Source: Tranzscheliella williamsii | Lineage: Eukaryota; Basidiomycota; Ustilaginomycetes; Ustilaginales; Ustilaginaceae | Direction of reading: 5' to 3' | DNA length: 64,000 nt | Assembly: GCA_023212725.1 (NCBI GenBank) | Contig: JALBYF010000037.1 | Location: forward strand, 62,001-126,000 | Shown here: positions 17,409-26,218 of the stretch, piece after piece | How the letters are laid out: every line of letters starts with the position of its first letter | How positions within the stretch are numbered: position 1 is the first letter of the stretch | Notes under the pieces: model-generated | Told to the model about the DNA's origin: nothing | The model's database searches: none | What the model saw: the letters and a program-made list of their open reading frames with translations, nothing else | Made by a program: the position numbers and the translations under genes

Positions 17409-18897
17409 TCAGAAGTCCTGGTCGAGAGAAAAGGTGTGGACGTCGGCCTGGACGCCGGTGCCTTCGTCGTTGTTCTCATTGCGGGCGACGCCGGCCTTTG
17501 CGTACTCGGCGACCTTCTTCTCGAAGAAGTTGGTCTTGCCCTGGAGCGAGATGTTTTCCATAAAGTCGAACGGATTGGACGAGCCGTAGTGCTTGTCGTT
17601 GCCGAGCGACATGAGCAGGCGGTCGGCGACGTACTCGATGTACTGGCGCATCAGCTTGGCGTTCATCCCGATCAGCGAGACGGGGAGCGCGTCGGTGAGG
17701 AAGCTCTGCTCGATGGTGACCGCCTCGGTGATGATGCGCAGGACCGTGTCCGGATGCGCGCGCTTCTTGAGGTGGCTGAACAGGAGACACGCAAAGTCGG
17801 TGTGCAGGCCCTCGTCGCGCGAGATGAGCTCGTTGGAGAACGTCAGCCCCGGCATCAGCCCGCGCTTCTTCAGCCAGAAGATCGACGCAAACGACCCCGA
17901 GAAAAAGATGCCCTCGACGGCGGCAAACGCCACCAACCGCTCGGCAAATGTCGCGCGCTGGTCGCTAATCCACCGCAGCGCCCAGTCCGCCTTGGTCTTG
18001 ACCACTGGGATCGTCTCGACGGCATCAAACAGAAACTCGCGCTGCTCGGGTTCGCGGATGTATGTGTCGATGAGCAGCGAGTAAGTCTCAGAGTGAATGT
18101 TCTCCATCATGATCTGGAAGCCGTAGAAGCAGCGCGCCTCAGCTGCCTGCACCTCGGAACTGAATCGCTCGACGAGGTTCTCGTTGACAATGCCGTCCGA
18201 GGCGGCGAAGAAGGCGAGCACGTGCGAGATAAAGTGGCGCTCGTTGTCATTCAGCTTGTTGTCCCAGTCGTGCAAGTCCTTGGAGAGATCGATCTCCTCG
18301 GCGGTCCAGAAGGATGCCTCGGCCTTCTTGTACATTTGCCAAATCTGTCATCCGACGAGGAGCGAGACGCGGTCAGTGATGGATTCCACGCGTCGCGTAA
18401 ATGAAAGGCCCATTTCCGTTTCTCGCACGAGCGGCTCCGAAAACGCCATTGCGAAAGCCAATGGCAAGGCAATGACAAGGCAATGGCAAGGCAACCGCGA
18501 GGCAACGGCGAGACAACGGCGAGCCAACGGTAAGGGAATGGGGAAGGGGCGTGGAAGGGATGCTTACTTCGTGGTAGCGGATGGGGAAGAGGACGAATCG
18601 GCGCTTGGACTCAACGAGGAGCGGCTCCTCCTCCTCGGGGAGGTCGACTTCACCGACAAACTTGCCGTGACCTTCAGTATCAGCGGGGGAGGCGTCCGAC
18701 GCCGGCTTATCGTCGGTCGTCTTCTTGCCCTTGGTGAGGAAGGTAGACTCGGAGAAGTCATCGGCAGCTTCATCGTCGGCGAGGTTGATCTTGCCGGCGT
18801 TCTTCTTAGATGGAGTGGCGTTGACGTCAATGCCGGCGAGGCCAGCAGCGACCTTTTTGGAGGGGGTCTCCATGTTGTGTTGTGTAACCGCAGACAT
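17409..18897 (-). CDS. RNR2: Ribonucleotide reductase small subunit
   Basis: The two exons are 18897-18568 and 18344-17409, encoding 421 aa. The intron is 223 nt and in phase 0. Di-iron site residues are visible: D129 in [13 protein letters not shown]191 and H194 in MENIHSETY, and the radical tyrosine Y198. The exon junction restores [19 protein letters not shown]. The last residues TFSLDQDF are the tail that docks into the large subunit. With the R1 subunit the enzyme makes dNDPs from NDPs for DNA synthesis and repair. The first ~85 residues are a lineage-variable charged extension. The intron carries an 11-bp minisatellite, and ACGCGT elements lie upstream; both are listed separately. Confidence 0.97.
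18459..18535 (+). repeat. Seven 11-bp tandem repeats in the RNR2 intron
   Basis: Seven head-to-tail units of CAAYGGCRAGG run from 18459 to 18535. They drift from CAATGGCAAGG in the first three units to CAACGGCGAG-type in the later ones. The array lies wholly inside the RNR2 intron, close to its donor on the minus strand. Confidence 0.92.
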
Positions 18898-20327
18898 GGT
18901 GTTGGGGTGGTGACGGCGGTGTTACTTGTATGTTGGCAACGGGTAGCTGTATTGGCGAGCGCAGATGCGAAGCGCTGTCGAAGGGAAGAGAAGAGAAGGT
19001 GATGTGATGGCGAGGCAAGGACAGAGAACAGAGGCGGATGAGGTTGGGATGAACAGGAAGGAAGGATGGTGGCAGCGGATGCTTAAGTAGTTTCGTGGGC
19101 CGGGCCGTGTGATCGTGTCTGTCTGGCTTGCCTGCGCTGGAAGAGAGAGGCGGAACGAAAGAGCGTGTGGTGTTGGTGGTGTTTGGCCAACGCGTTTGGT
19201 GCGACGAAAACACGTTTTCTCTGCCTTTGACTTGTGCTATAGTTCAGCTTGACTACCAGTCGCGGCTTCCCGTCGAAATCTGAATAGAACCGCCAACTGG
19301 AGCTTTGAACTTGAAGCGCGTTGGCGTCGAGTCCAGTTTAATGACTCAAGTTAAATCACGGACGCGTCCTTGGTGGGCGACGTGTTAAGCACTCAACAGC
19401 CAAGCAGCCTCCACTGCAGGAGCGCCTCTCCCACAGCGCTCGCACACCACTCATTGGCCAGACATCGCGTGAGACTGGCACTTGGACTCGATTTCGACCG
19501 CGTTGGCCACGGCATTCCTGTTCTCGAGTGCGTCTGCAGACTACTGCACCTCCTGTCTTTCGAGATGTTTCGTTCGCCGACGCAAAATGAGGTGCCTCCG
19601 CTCCTTTACGCGGCGCGTACGACCCCTTTACGCGTCCCCGCGATGCGATCTGATCTGATAACGCTGGCGCGAACCGCGTCCACGCTCCGGCCGCGCCCGT
19701 CAATCTATGAAGCGAGGCCAAGACGATGCATGCTGTCCGCGCAGGACTTGCTAACTCTGGTACAGATCCGCAGATCGTTCGACATCGTGCTTGCGTCATC
19801 GCGTCGCCGCGTCTCTTCTGACTCGACATGTTCGTATCCCCCGAGAAGCGCGCTTGGCTCGCTTCAGGCGTATAGTGCCTGCACTTGCACTCCTAACGCT
19901 GCGGCACTACCGAGCAGGATCGCCGATTCATCTTGATGCCGCCCTACTCCGTTGTTTTGAATGATTTCCGTCTATATCGCCGATGCATCGGGCGCGGCGA
20001 CCTGCCCGATCATGGCTGTCATGGCTCGGCTTCCGGTATAGTGGAAATGCCCGGCGTTCGCTCCGTTAGCTCGCGAGTTGGACAGCGGGCAAAATTTGGG
20101 CCCGCCAGGGCTTGGGCTTTTGGGGCAGCGACCAAGGTTTCAAACGTCAGGTTGTCCATCACTGCGCAACCCCGCGTTAGCGGCGAGCCGGCCGTCCGCT
20201 CGTCAGGTAGCTGTCTTCGACGCTCTCTTACGCCCTCATCCCATCGCATCGTATCCGCGCTACTCTGCACTGACACAGATCGACTCGGGCACGCCGCCTA
20301 CTAGAGCGATAGGTCGTGGCTGCCGAC
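18898..20327. other. Divergent promoter region, RNR2 / alpha/beta hydrolase
   Basis: These 1.43 kb lie between divergent starts. They contain three ACGCGT (MCB-type) elements and one TGACTCA at 19342. Frames up to 188 codons occur but look random (Arg/Ser-rich, no pattern). No gene is called. Confidence 0.5.
19190..19635. promoter_or_regulatory. Three ACGCGT (MCB-like) sites upstream of RNR2
   Basis: ACGCGT occurs at 19190-19195, 19362-19367 and 19630-19635, that is 293, 465 and 733 nt upstream of the RNR2 ATG. This is the core site of the MBF factor that drives G1/S genes, including ribonucleotide reductase, in yeasts. Function here is inferred. Confidence 0.45.
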
Positions 20328-21622
20328 ATGAGCATGCCAGCAGAACAGCTGGCTCTGCGACATCCAGCTTCCGACGGATTCCCGCTGGCCGTGACAATAT
20401 TCAGGCCATCGGCGCGGGCCCAGATCAAAGCCAGCGTTGTCTTCACCAATGCAACGGGCGTTCAGGGCCGCTTCTACCACAGCGTCGCTTTATGGCTCTC
20501 TCAGAACGGGGTAGCCGCCTACACGTTCGACTACCGCTTCTCCGGCTCGTCGTTTCCGTTGCATCACGACGCCGACAAACTCGCCGAGGATGACGAATAC
20601 TTGGAAGCAGCCTTGCACGAGTGTCCGCCAGAAGCCGACCTGACGGGCACCTGGAGTCGAGTGGATTTGGCCTCGGTCGTCGAGCTGGCGTACAGCTCGA
20701 ATCCGCATCTCGACCTCACCGTCCTTGGCCACAGTCTCGGCGGGCATCTGATGGCGGTGCTGCCCCACACGCATCTCTACGGGCCGGTGGCCAAGGTGAC
20801 GCGTTTTCTCAACGTTTGCGGCGGCAATGCCTACGTCGAGAACCAGGTCGAGCCCGAAGCGGCCGAGTTTGGCTTCATGGAAATGGTCGTCAAGCCGATG
20901 GCCGAGGACCGGCTTTTTCGCGCGAGCAATTTGGGGCTGGGCTACGACCTGCCGCTGGGGCCCGGGCTCGAGTGGGTCGAGTGGTACTTCCACCCGCACT
21001 TCAGCTTCGGCCGGCCGGAGAATCTGCGGCTCATGCGCGGTGTCCAGGGCATCCCACTGCTCTATGTGGGCTTTGAAGACGACGACAAAATCGGCAAGTG
21101 AGTAGCGGACCTTGGTGCTTTTCCCCTGTGTCGCCGTCCACTGACCCGCGCTGTATGTGCTGCAGGAACATGATGGAGCAGTACATGGCCATGTTCGACC
21201 ACACTGACAGGCTCAAGCAAAGCCTGTGGGTCGATCCGAAGCGGGAGGGATGGCCGCGGTGCGGGCACGTCGGCGCGTTTTCGCGCAGCAGCGAGCCCAT
21301 GCTGACGCCCACGGCGCACGGTGAGGGGTACGCGTCCCAGGCCGACGTCGAGCAGGCACTCGCGCCACGTCCCCCCGCCCGCCCCGCACTCTCCAAGGAG
21401 GAATCCATCTGGAAGCTCTTCCTCGACTACATCCTCCGCGGCCACGTCCACACCGCCCCCTGGGAGCACCGCGTCTGGACCCCCCGCGATGAGCGCGACG
21501 TCTACGCAGAACAGCAGCGCATCCACCAGCACCGCGCCCTCCACCCGCGCCCCGAAACCATCCTCCTCCGCGACCTCATCCCACCCCCACCCGCCCCAGC
21601 GCCAGCCAAGCCCAAGCTGTGA
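20328..21622 (+). CDS. Alpha/beta hydrolase (serine hydrolase)
   Basis: The two exons are 20328-21097 and 21166-21622, encoding 408 aa. The intron begins GTGAGT and ends TGCAG; the joined codon gives KNMMEQY. The fold is shown by ASVVFTNATGVQGRFY, YTFDYRFSG and the nucleophile elbow TVLGHSLGGH. A later strand PLLYVGFEDDD probably gives the acid, and CGHVGAFSR the histidine, so the triad appears complete. The closest style is the serine-aminopeptidase-like/acylglycerol hydrolase group, but the substrate cannot be told. No signal peptide or membrane segment is visible. The C-terminus is Pro/Ala-rich and ends PKPKL, which is not a standard PTS1. The ATG at 20328 has a second ATG two codons later. 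Confidence 0.8.
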
Positions 21623-21923
21623 CACCACCCTCACCGCCGCACCTGCCAACCTCAGCACAGCACACCTTGGCCCCATACTCCACTCAACGCTCGCCTATTC
21701 TCGCTTTGCGCTTAGAAACCTGCATCCTGTCACTCACGCAACAAAGTGGCAAACAAAGGTGATTTCACATGCAAACGTATCGGTGAGAAGGTATCAAGCG
21801 GTGGACGTACGACGAGAGCAGTGGGCGGGGTGCTGTGTCGGAGACCTGGGCAGCGGAGGACCGTCATACTAATGCCACGGGCTGTGCCATTGCTCAGCAA
21901 GGAAAGGCGAACGGCGAGTCGGC
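21623..21923. other. Convergent 3' region
   Basis: About 300 nt lies between the hydrolase and aldolase-like stops. No gene or repeat is recognised. Confidence 0.5.
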
Positions 21924-23046
21924 CTACATCCAGACGGCGAGGCCGAGCGAGGCAAAGGTGGCGGCTGCAGCGGATGTGATGAGCGTTGCTCGCGAGGTGG
22001 CGCGGAGATCCTGCGCGCCGGATTGGGTGGCGGCGGGGGATGACCAGAGCTGCGGGGAGCGCGCGCGGTCCGCGGCGACGGCGGGCTCGATCTGGGCGAT
22101 CCAGAGGAGCCAGCTGCGGAGGTAGTTGTCCTGGACGCGGGCAGCGGCAGGGGGGAGGAAGCGGAGGGGGGTGGCGCCGTCGCGCACGGTGGCCAGCATG
22201 TGCGAGTAGATGCGCGCGTTCTTGGCCGCCTGGACAAAGCGGAAGACGGTCTCGGGCACCGTGGTGCCCGCAACCGTCGCGCCGTCATTGCGCATTAGCA
22301 CCAGCGGCCGGAAGCTGCCCGCATCGCCAAACGTCCGCGCCAGCGCATACGCCTTGACCGTGTTATCCACCGCCACCGTCGTCGCATTCGGGTCCGTGTC
22401 GAACATGTCAAAGACCGGCGCGGCATGCGAGCCCAAAAAAGCGGCGCTCTGCGTCGCCGCAAAGAAGGAGGTGATGTTGGCACCCGCATCCGAGACGGAT
22501 GCATTTCCCGCGCTGGGCGGGTACAGCGTCCAGGGCAGAAGCTGCTCCGCCTGGTAGTACGCGATGCTGCTCACCGTCGCGTTGGGGAAGCGCTGGTAAA
22601 TGGACGAGTGAAGAAAGACCTCGGCGGGACGGGCCGGCGGCGCGAAACCGGCAAGCGCCGCCGCTGTGACGACAGAGTCGTTGATTCGCACCAAAGCGAC
22701 ATCCGCGGGCGTGATCTGCGCCGGCGTGCCACTACCCGCCGTGATGAGATAAGTGTCGTTCGGCGAGAGAGGGTCTCGGACGGAAACGTGGCCCGCCGTG
22801 TCATCAGCAATGCCGTAGTACGCCAAGATGCGCGAGGCATTCACGAGCTGGTTGACAGCAAGCTGACGCGGCGTCAACGTGGGCAGACCGCTGGATGGCG
22901 AGGCAACACCGTGTCTAGGTTAGCCTTGGGGACCTTTCCAGCGTTAGGAGCCATCGGCCTCGCACTTACGACTGGGCTGCGACGCAGGTAGCCAGCATCA
23001 GCATGGAGAGGATCGCCTTGGCAAGTCGTGATGGCATGATGTGCAT
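21924..23046 (-). CDS. Secreted, possibly GPI-anchored class II aldolase-like protein
   Basis: The two exons are 23046-22970 and 22890-21924, encoding 347 aa. The intron is 79 nt, starts GTAAGT and ends CATCCAG. Exon 1 encodes a signal peptide (SRLAKAILSMLMLATCVAAQ). The body follows the class II aldolase/adducin pattern: NASRILAYYGIADDTAGHVSVRDP, then EVFLHSSIYQRFPNATV and LVLMRNDGATVAGTTVPE. The metal ligands are missing: the HxH after the FLHSSIY helix is replaced by SIAYY, and the usual NHG is NDG. At least six N-glycosylation sequons are present. The last residues (ITSAAAATFASLGLAVWM) resemble a GPI-attachment tail. It is probably a non-catalytic surface or secreted protein. Known relatives use zinc to cleave sugar phosphates. 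Confidence 0.75.
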
Positions 23047-23128
23047 TGCGTTGGCGAGGTTCAAGACGTGCGTGGAGAATCACCGGGGCTGGGATGCTGA
23101 ACGCCGCCGCATCGCTATGCATCGAGCC

Positions 23129-23136
23129 CTTTTATA
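23129..23136 (-). promoter_or_regulatory. TATA box of the aldolase-like gene
   Basis: TATAAAAG on the minus strand lies 83 nt upstream of the ATG, a canonical TATA box at a typical spacing. Such boxes often mark regulated rather than housekeeping promoters. Confidence 0.6.
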
Positions 23137-23434
23137 CGGCGCAGCGACGGTCAAGCCATCAGCTTAGCCTCGGGGCTTTCCTGCTGCGCGCTCCGCTCGG
23201 CAAGGTCAGACCCATCCCAAGAGGCTCCGATCTTCGGGCCAACCCGACATTAAAGGTGACTGGCGTAGAGCGAGGGAAAGGTAGGCTCACTGTGGCCAAA
23301 GAGATACGGACGTTCCGATGCACATCCTCACACTTTTCTATGCTGTTGTAAATTAGAGTTGGCGGTTTTATGTCGCGCGTTCTGCATTAGGCTCCCGCCG
23401 ACGTAGCTTCGCTCGCCAAGTCTATGCACCCGTC

Positions 23435-23500
23435 AGCACGCTTCCCATTATCACGCTATACAAGCACGCTTCTCGTTATCACGGTATACAGGCACGCTTG
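23435..23500 (+). repeat. 28-bp tandem repeat, 2.4 copies
   Basis: Two 28-bp units, 23435-23462 and 23463-23490, differ at three positions. A partial third copy (GGCACGCTTG) follows to 23500. Each unit starts AGCACGCTTC and ends TATACA. Confidence 0.85.
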
Positions 23501-23662
23501 AGGACGAAACCTGATGCGATGAAAGCAAAGATAGTAATATTAGAACGACGTCGTGGTATGATGAGATACACTTCGAATGCACGCAATAGTCGTGAAGTGC
23601 ACAGTGCATACGGCTGAGCATGCTGGAGGTAGGGGACGAAAAACGAGGAGCCTTTGGTCTGC

Positions 23663-25114
23663 CTAGTTGGGACGGCCTTGGCCTGCCTTCTGAGCTTGTT
23701 GCTTTTGTTGGGCAGTCTGGCCCCATTTCCGCTCCAGCCAGATCCAAATAGGGAAGGTAAGGAAGATGACGGCCATCCAGGCCCAGAGGATACCGAAGTA
23801 TTTGAGGATGTCGATGCGCTTGCCTACGTCAAAGATGATCTTGATGTAGATCAACCTGATGTTGTAGAACGGCAGAGCATAGCCGATCCTGTAAAACGAA
23901 GGAGAGAGCTCGATAGGAAGGTTGGCCACCGAGACATTGATGATGATCCAGACGAGCAGCGCAAATGCAATAAAGCGAGGACCGACGAGTGAGATGAAGC
24001 ATTCGGTGACCAGTCCCAAAACGGCCATGCCAACAAAGGTGGCAGCCCACCAGGTCATGAACCCGCCACCATAGCTGAACGTTCGGCCGAACGGCACATC
24101 GAACGGAATATCTAGGAGGGAAATCATGAGCGACATGAAGAAATAGCAGACCAAGGGGATGCAGAAGCGCATCGCCACCAACGATCTGAACCGCAGCAAT
24201 GGCTGCAGCGGTTGTCGCGCTCCGAAGTTGGCCATGGTGGCGTTGAAGGCGAGAATGCAGAGGTAAATGAGGCCGACGACGAGCAGAGCGATGGCGACAG
24301 ATACATCATACGGCCGGATGTCGCGTTGATTGAGGGTAATCGGATTGGCGATGGTTTGAGGAGCATTCGCCAGATTCGCAATGGCGGTCGCGTCAGTGCT
24401 GATCGAGCGGAGGTAGTCTCGTGCCATGTCTACGCTTAGCTGCGAGATTGCACTGTCCAGTACCGTCACGGTGGAGCTGAGTACGATTGAAGGAACAACC
24501 TGGAAATTGCGGGAGGTAGCATACGTGAGCGAGATGATCGAACTTGGGTCCCAGGAGGCATCGCCGGTAGCTCGAGCCTGCTGCAGCAGCCCCGTGGCGT
24601 TCTCAGCAATGGTGACGACCATCCATGTGGACAGCTCAGTGGAGACCTGGTAGTCGACCTGGTCTTGCTCTGGATACTTGGACGGATCAATGACGTTGTA
24701 GGTGATGTGGGGCTTGGGGCCGTCATTTGCGGAGATGAGCGCTTGCTGGATGGCATTGCCAATCTCGGCACCGTCGCGATTGATAATCCAGCCATTGAGG
24801 TTAGGAGAGAGATCTAGTTCCTTCCACACGCTGCCCCAGTAGATGGCCATAAAGGACCAGATGAATACGCAGATGAGAAGAAGCGTCATACCCATCGCCT
24901 TGAGATAGTTGTTTCGCTGCTGCCTGATCCTAGGCGACCAGAAGGACTCCTCTCCTAGTCTCGGCGGCTCTGCCACCGTCCGTGTACTACCGGCGCCTTG
25001 CGATTCTTCGTCCTTTGCAGCTGGCGTCGCGGAAGCTGCGTGACCATGCTCTGAGCTAGACATTTTGGAAGTGTCCGTGTGCGAGGTGGGCACGGTGGAG
25101 GGAGCAACAGACAT
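23663..25114 (-). CDS. DUF3533 / SNG1-family membrane protein
   Basis: A single exon from the ATG at 25114 encodes 483 aa. A polar ~75-residue start is followed by a first membrane span (GMTLLLICVFIWSFMAIYWG) and a large outside domain (WKELDLSPNLNG, then NYNVID-like ITYNVIDPSKYPEQ). About five more spans follow from residue ~280 onward, then a Gln/Lys-rich tail. This two-part topology is that of the SNG1/DUF3533 family, named for yeast Sng1, which affects nitrosoguanidine resistance. The true activity of the family is unclear. The frame stays open upstream to 25348, but no ATG lies there that adds conserved sequence. A TATATA at ~25299 could serve as promoter. Confidence 0.8.
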   Translation of the reverse strand: MSVAPSTVPTSHTDTSKMSSSEHGHAASATPAAKDEESQGAGSTRTVAEPPRLGEESFWSPRIRQQRNNYLKAMGMTLLLICVFIWSFMAIYWGSVWKELDLSPNLNGWIINRDGAEIGNAIQQALISANDGPKPHITYNVIDPSKYPEQDQVDYQVSTELSTWMVVTIAENATGLLQQARATGDASWDPSSIISLTYATSRNFQVVPSIVLSSTVTVLDSAISQLSVDMARDYLRSISTDATAIANLANAPQTIANPITLNQRDIRPYDVSVAIALLVVGLIYLCILAFNATMANFGARQPLQPLLRFRSLVAMRFCIPLVCYFFMSLMISLLDIPFDVPFGRTFSYGGGFMTWWAATFVGMAVLGLVTECFISLVGPRFIAFALLVWIIINVSVANLPIELSPSFYRIGYALPFYNIRLIYIKIIFDVGKRIDILKYFGILWAWMAVIFLTFPIWIWLERKWGQTAQQKQQAQKAGQGRPN

Positions 25115-26218
25115 AGCCACTGTTGCGTTGCCAGGCAGGCAGAGGATAAACGAAGCCACCGAGTGCTGTCGAACAAACGCTGATGCTGATGCTTCAAGAC
25201 TGCTCGCCACACGCTCAGCTCTAGCGATCAGAGGACAGTAAGATGGGTGAAAAGCGGTAGGGGTTCTTTGCAGCAGTGGAAAGCACGGATCCCTCGTGTA
25301 TATATGCTCATGAATGTCGCGCTTCGCCGTAGGTGAGTTCGACAGCACATGTGGCTAAGGGGAACAGGCGAACAACGACTGGCAAGCGATGCTACACTTA
25401 CTCGGACTCATCGAAGCGGTAACCACACTTGACTTATTTCCTGGATCTGGCAGGGGTATCACCGCCAGTAGTGAGGCACATCCGATCCCTCATCACGGAG
25501 TCTCTTCTTTTTAGTTTCCGCAACCTGCGTGTGTGGCTTGGAAATCTACTCTACGACAGCCGGAGTTTGCGGCCATGGCAATACCGCTGCAATACGCTGC
25601 AATACGCTGCATGCAGGAAGGGCGCTTACCCCATCGCATCTCCCGTCTCCCGAGCTGTCACGCATACTATCTCCCACTGAAGGTAACTAGACTAGCCGTG
25701 GGAGATAATTGCGTAACTGAGTTAGCTTTGATTGACTGCCGTGTTCCGGTCTCCTCAAGTTGCCCTCCCCGCGACCGCATTTGCGTGCTGGTCTATCTGA
25801 CATCTCCGCGGATCTGTGAGGGTCCATCACCATCACGCGACATCTGTTTAGTAAACTGAAAACTGCGGCTCGTCACTCGCGCCGGGAGCAACACCAACAT
25901 TGCTGTCGACGTACGAGCAACTTCACATCTTTTCCGGCTCTTTTCAGGTCCGCCGGTAGCCCATGCTACCGGACATAAGACACCAACGTTCCGGATCAGA
26001 ACTTGCAGGTGCTGGGGCACAGTCTTGCACAGCGATGACACCAGTCAGCATGTTCCTCCCCCGCGGTTTAGTTTGCCAATTCCAGGCCTCTGCGTTAAAT
26101 GGGTCTCATGAATGGACAACAGGACACCGCTTGATGAATGAACAGAGTATGTGCGCGTGGCATGCGCCGTAGGCTGAGGAACACGGGTTCCAATCAGATG
26201 GAGCCGGCTCCGTGGGGT
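25115..26218. other. Intergenic, 1.1 kb, with a strong hairpin
   Basis: This gap lies between two minus-strand genes. It contains a 10-bp perfect inverted repeat (listed separately) and a short triplicated GCAATACGCTG-like stretch near 25590. Nothing coding is credible. Confidence 0.5.
25668..25707. repeat. Inverted repeat, 10-bp arms
   Basis: TATCTCCCAC at 25668-25677 is mirrored by GTGGGAGATA at 25698-25707 with a 20-nt loop. It lies about 550 nt upstream of the DUF3533 gene's ATG. Confidence 0.85.

Larger units (their letters stand above)
23047..23662. other. Intergenic, aldolase-like promoter
   Basis: These 616 nt lie between two minus-strand genes. They contain the TATA box above and a 28-bp tandem repeat. 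No gene is seen. Confidence 0.55.

Noticed and set aside
19370..19936. 188-codon open frame on the plus strand between RNR2 and the hydrolase
   Set aside because: It is Arg/Ser/Leu-rich with no motif or spliced partner and overlaps another frame on the opposite strand. It is better read as promoter sequence.
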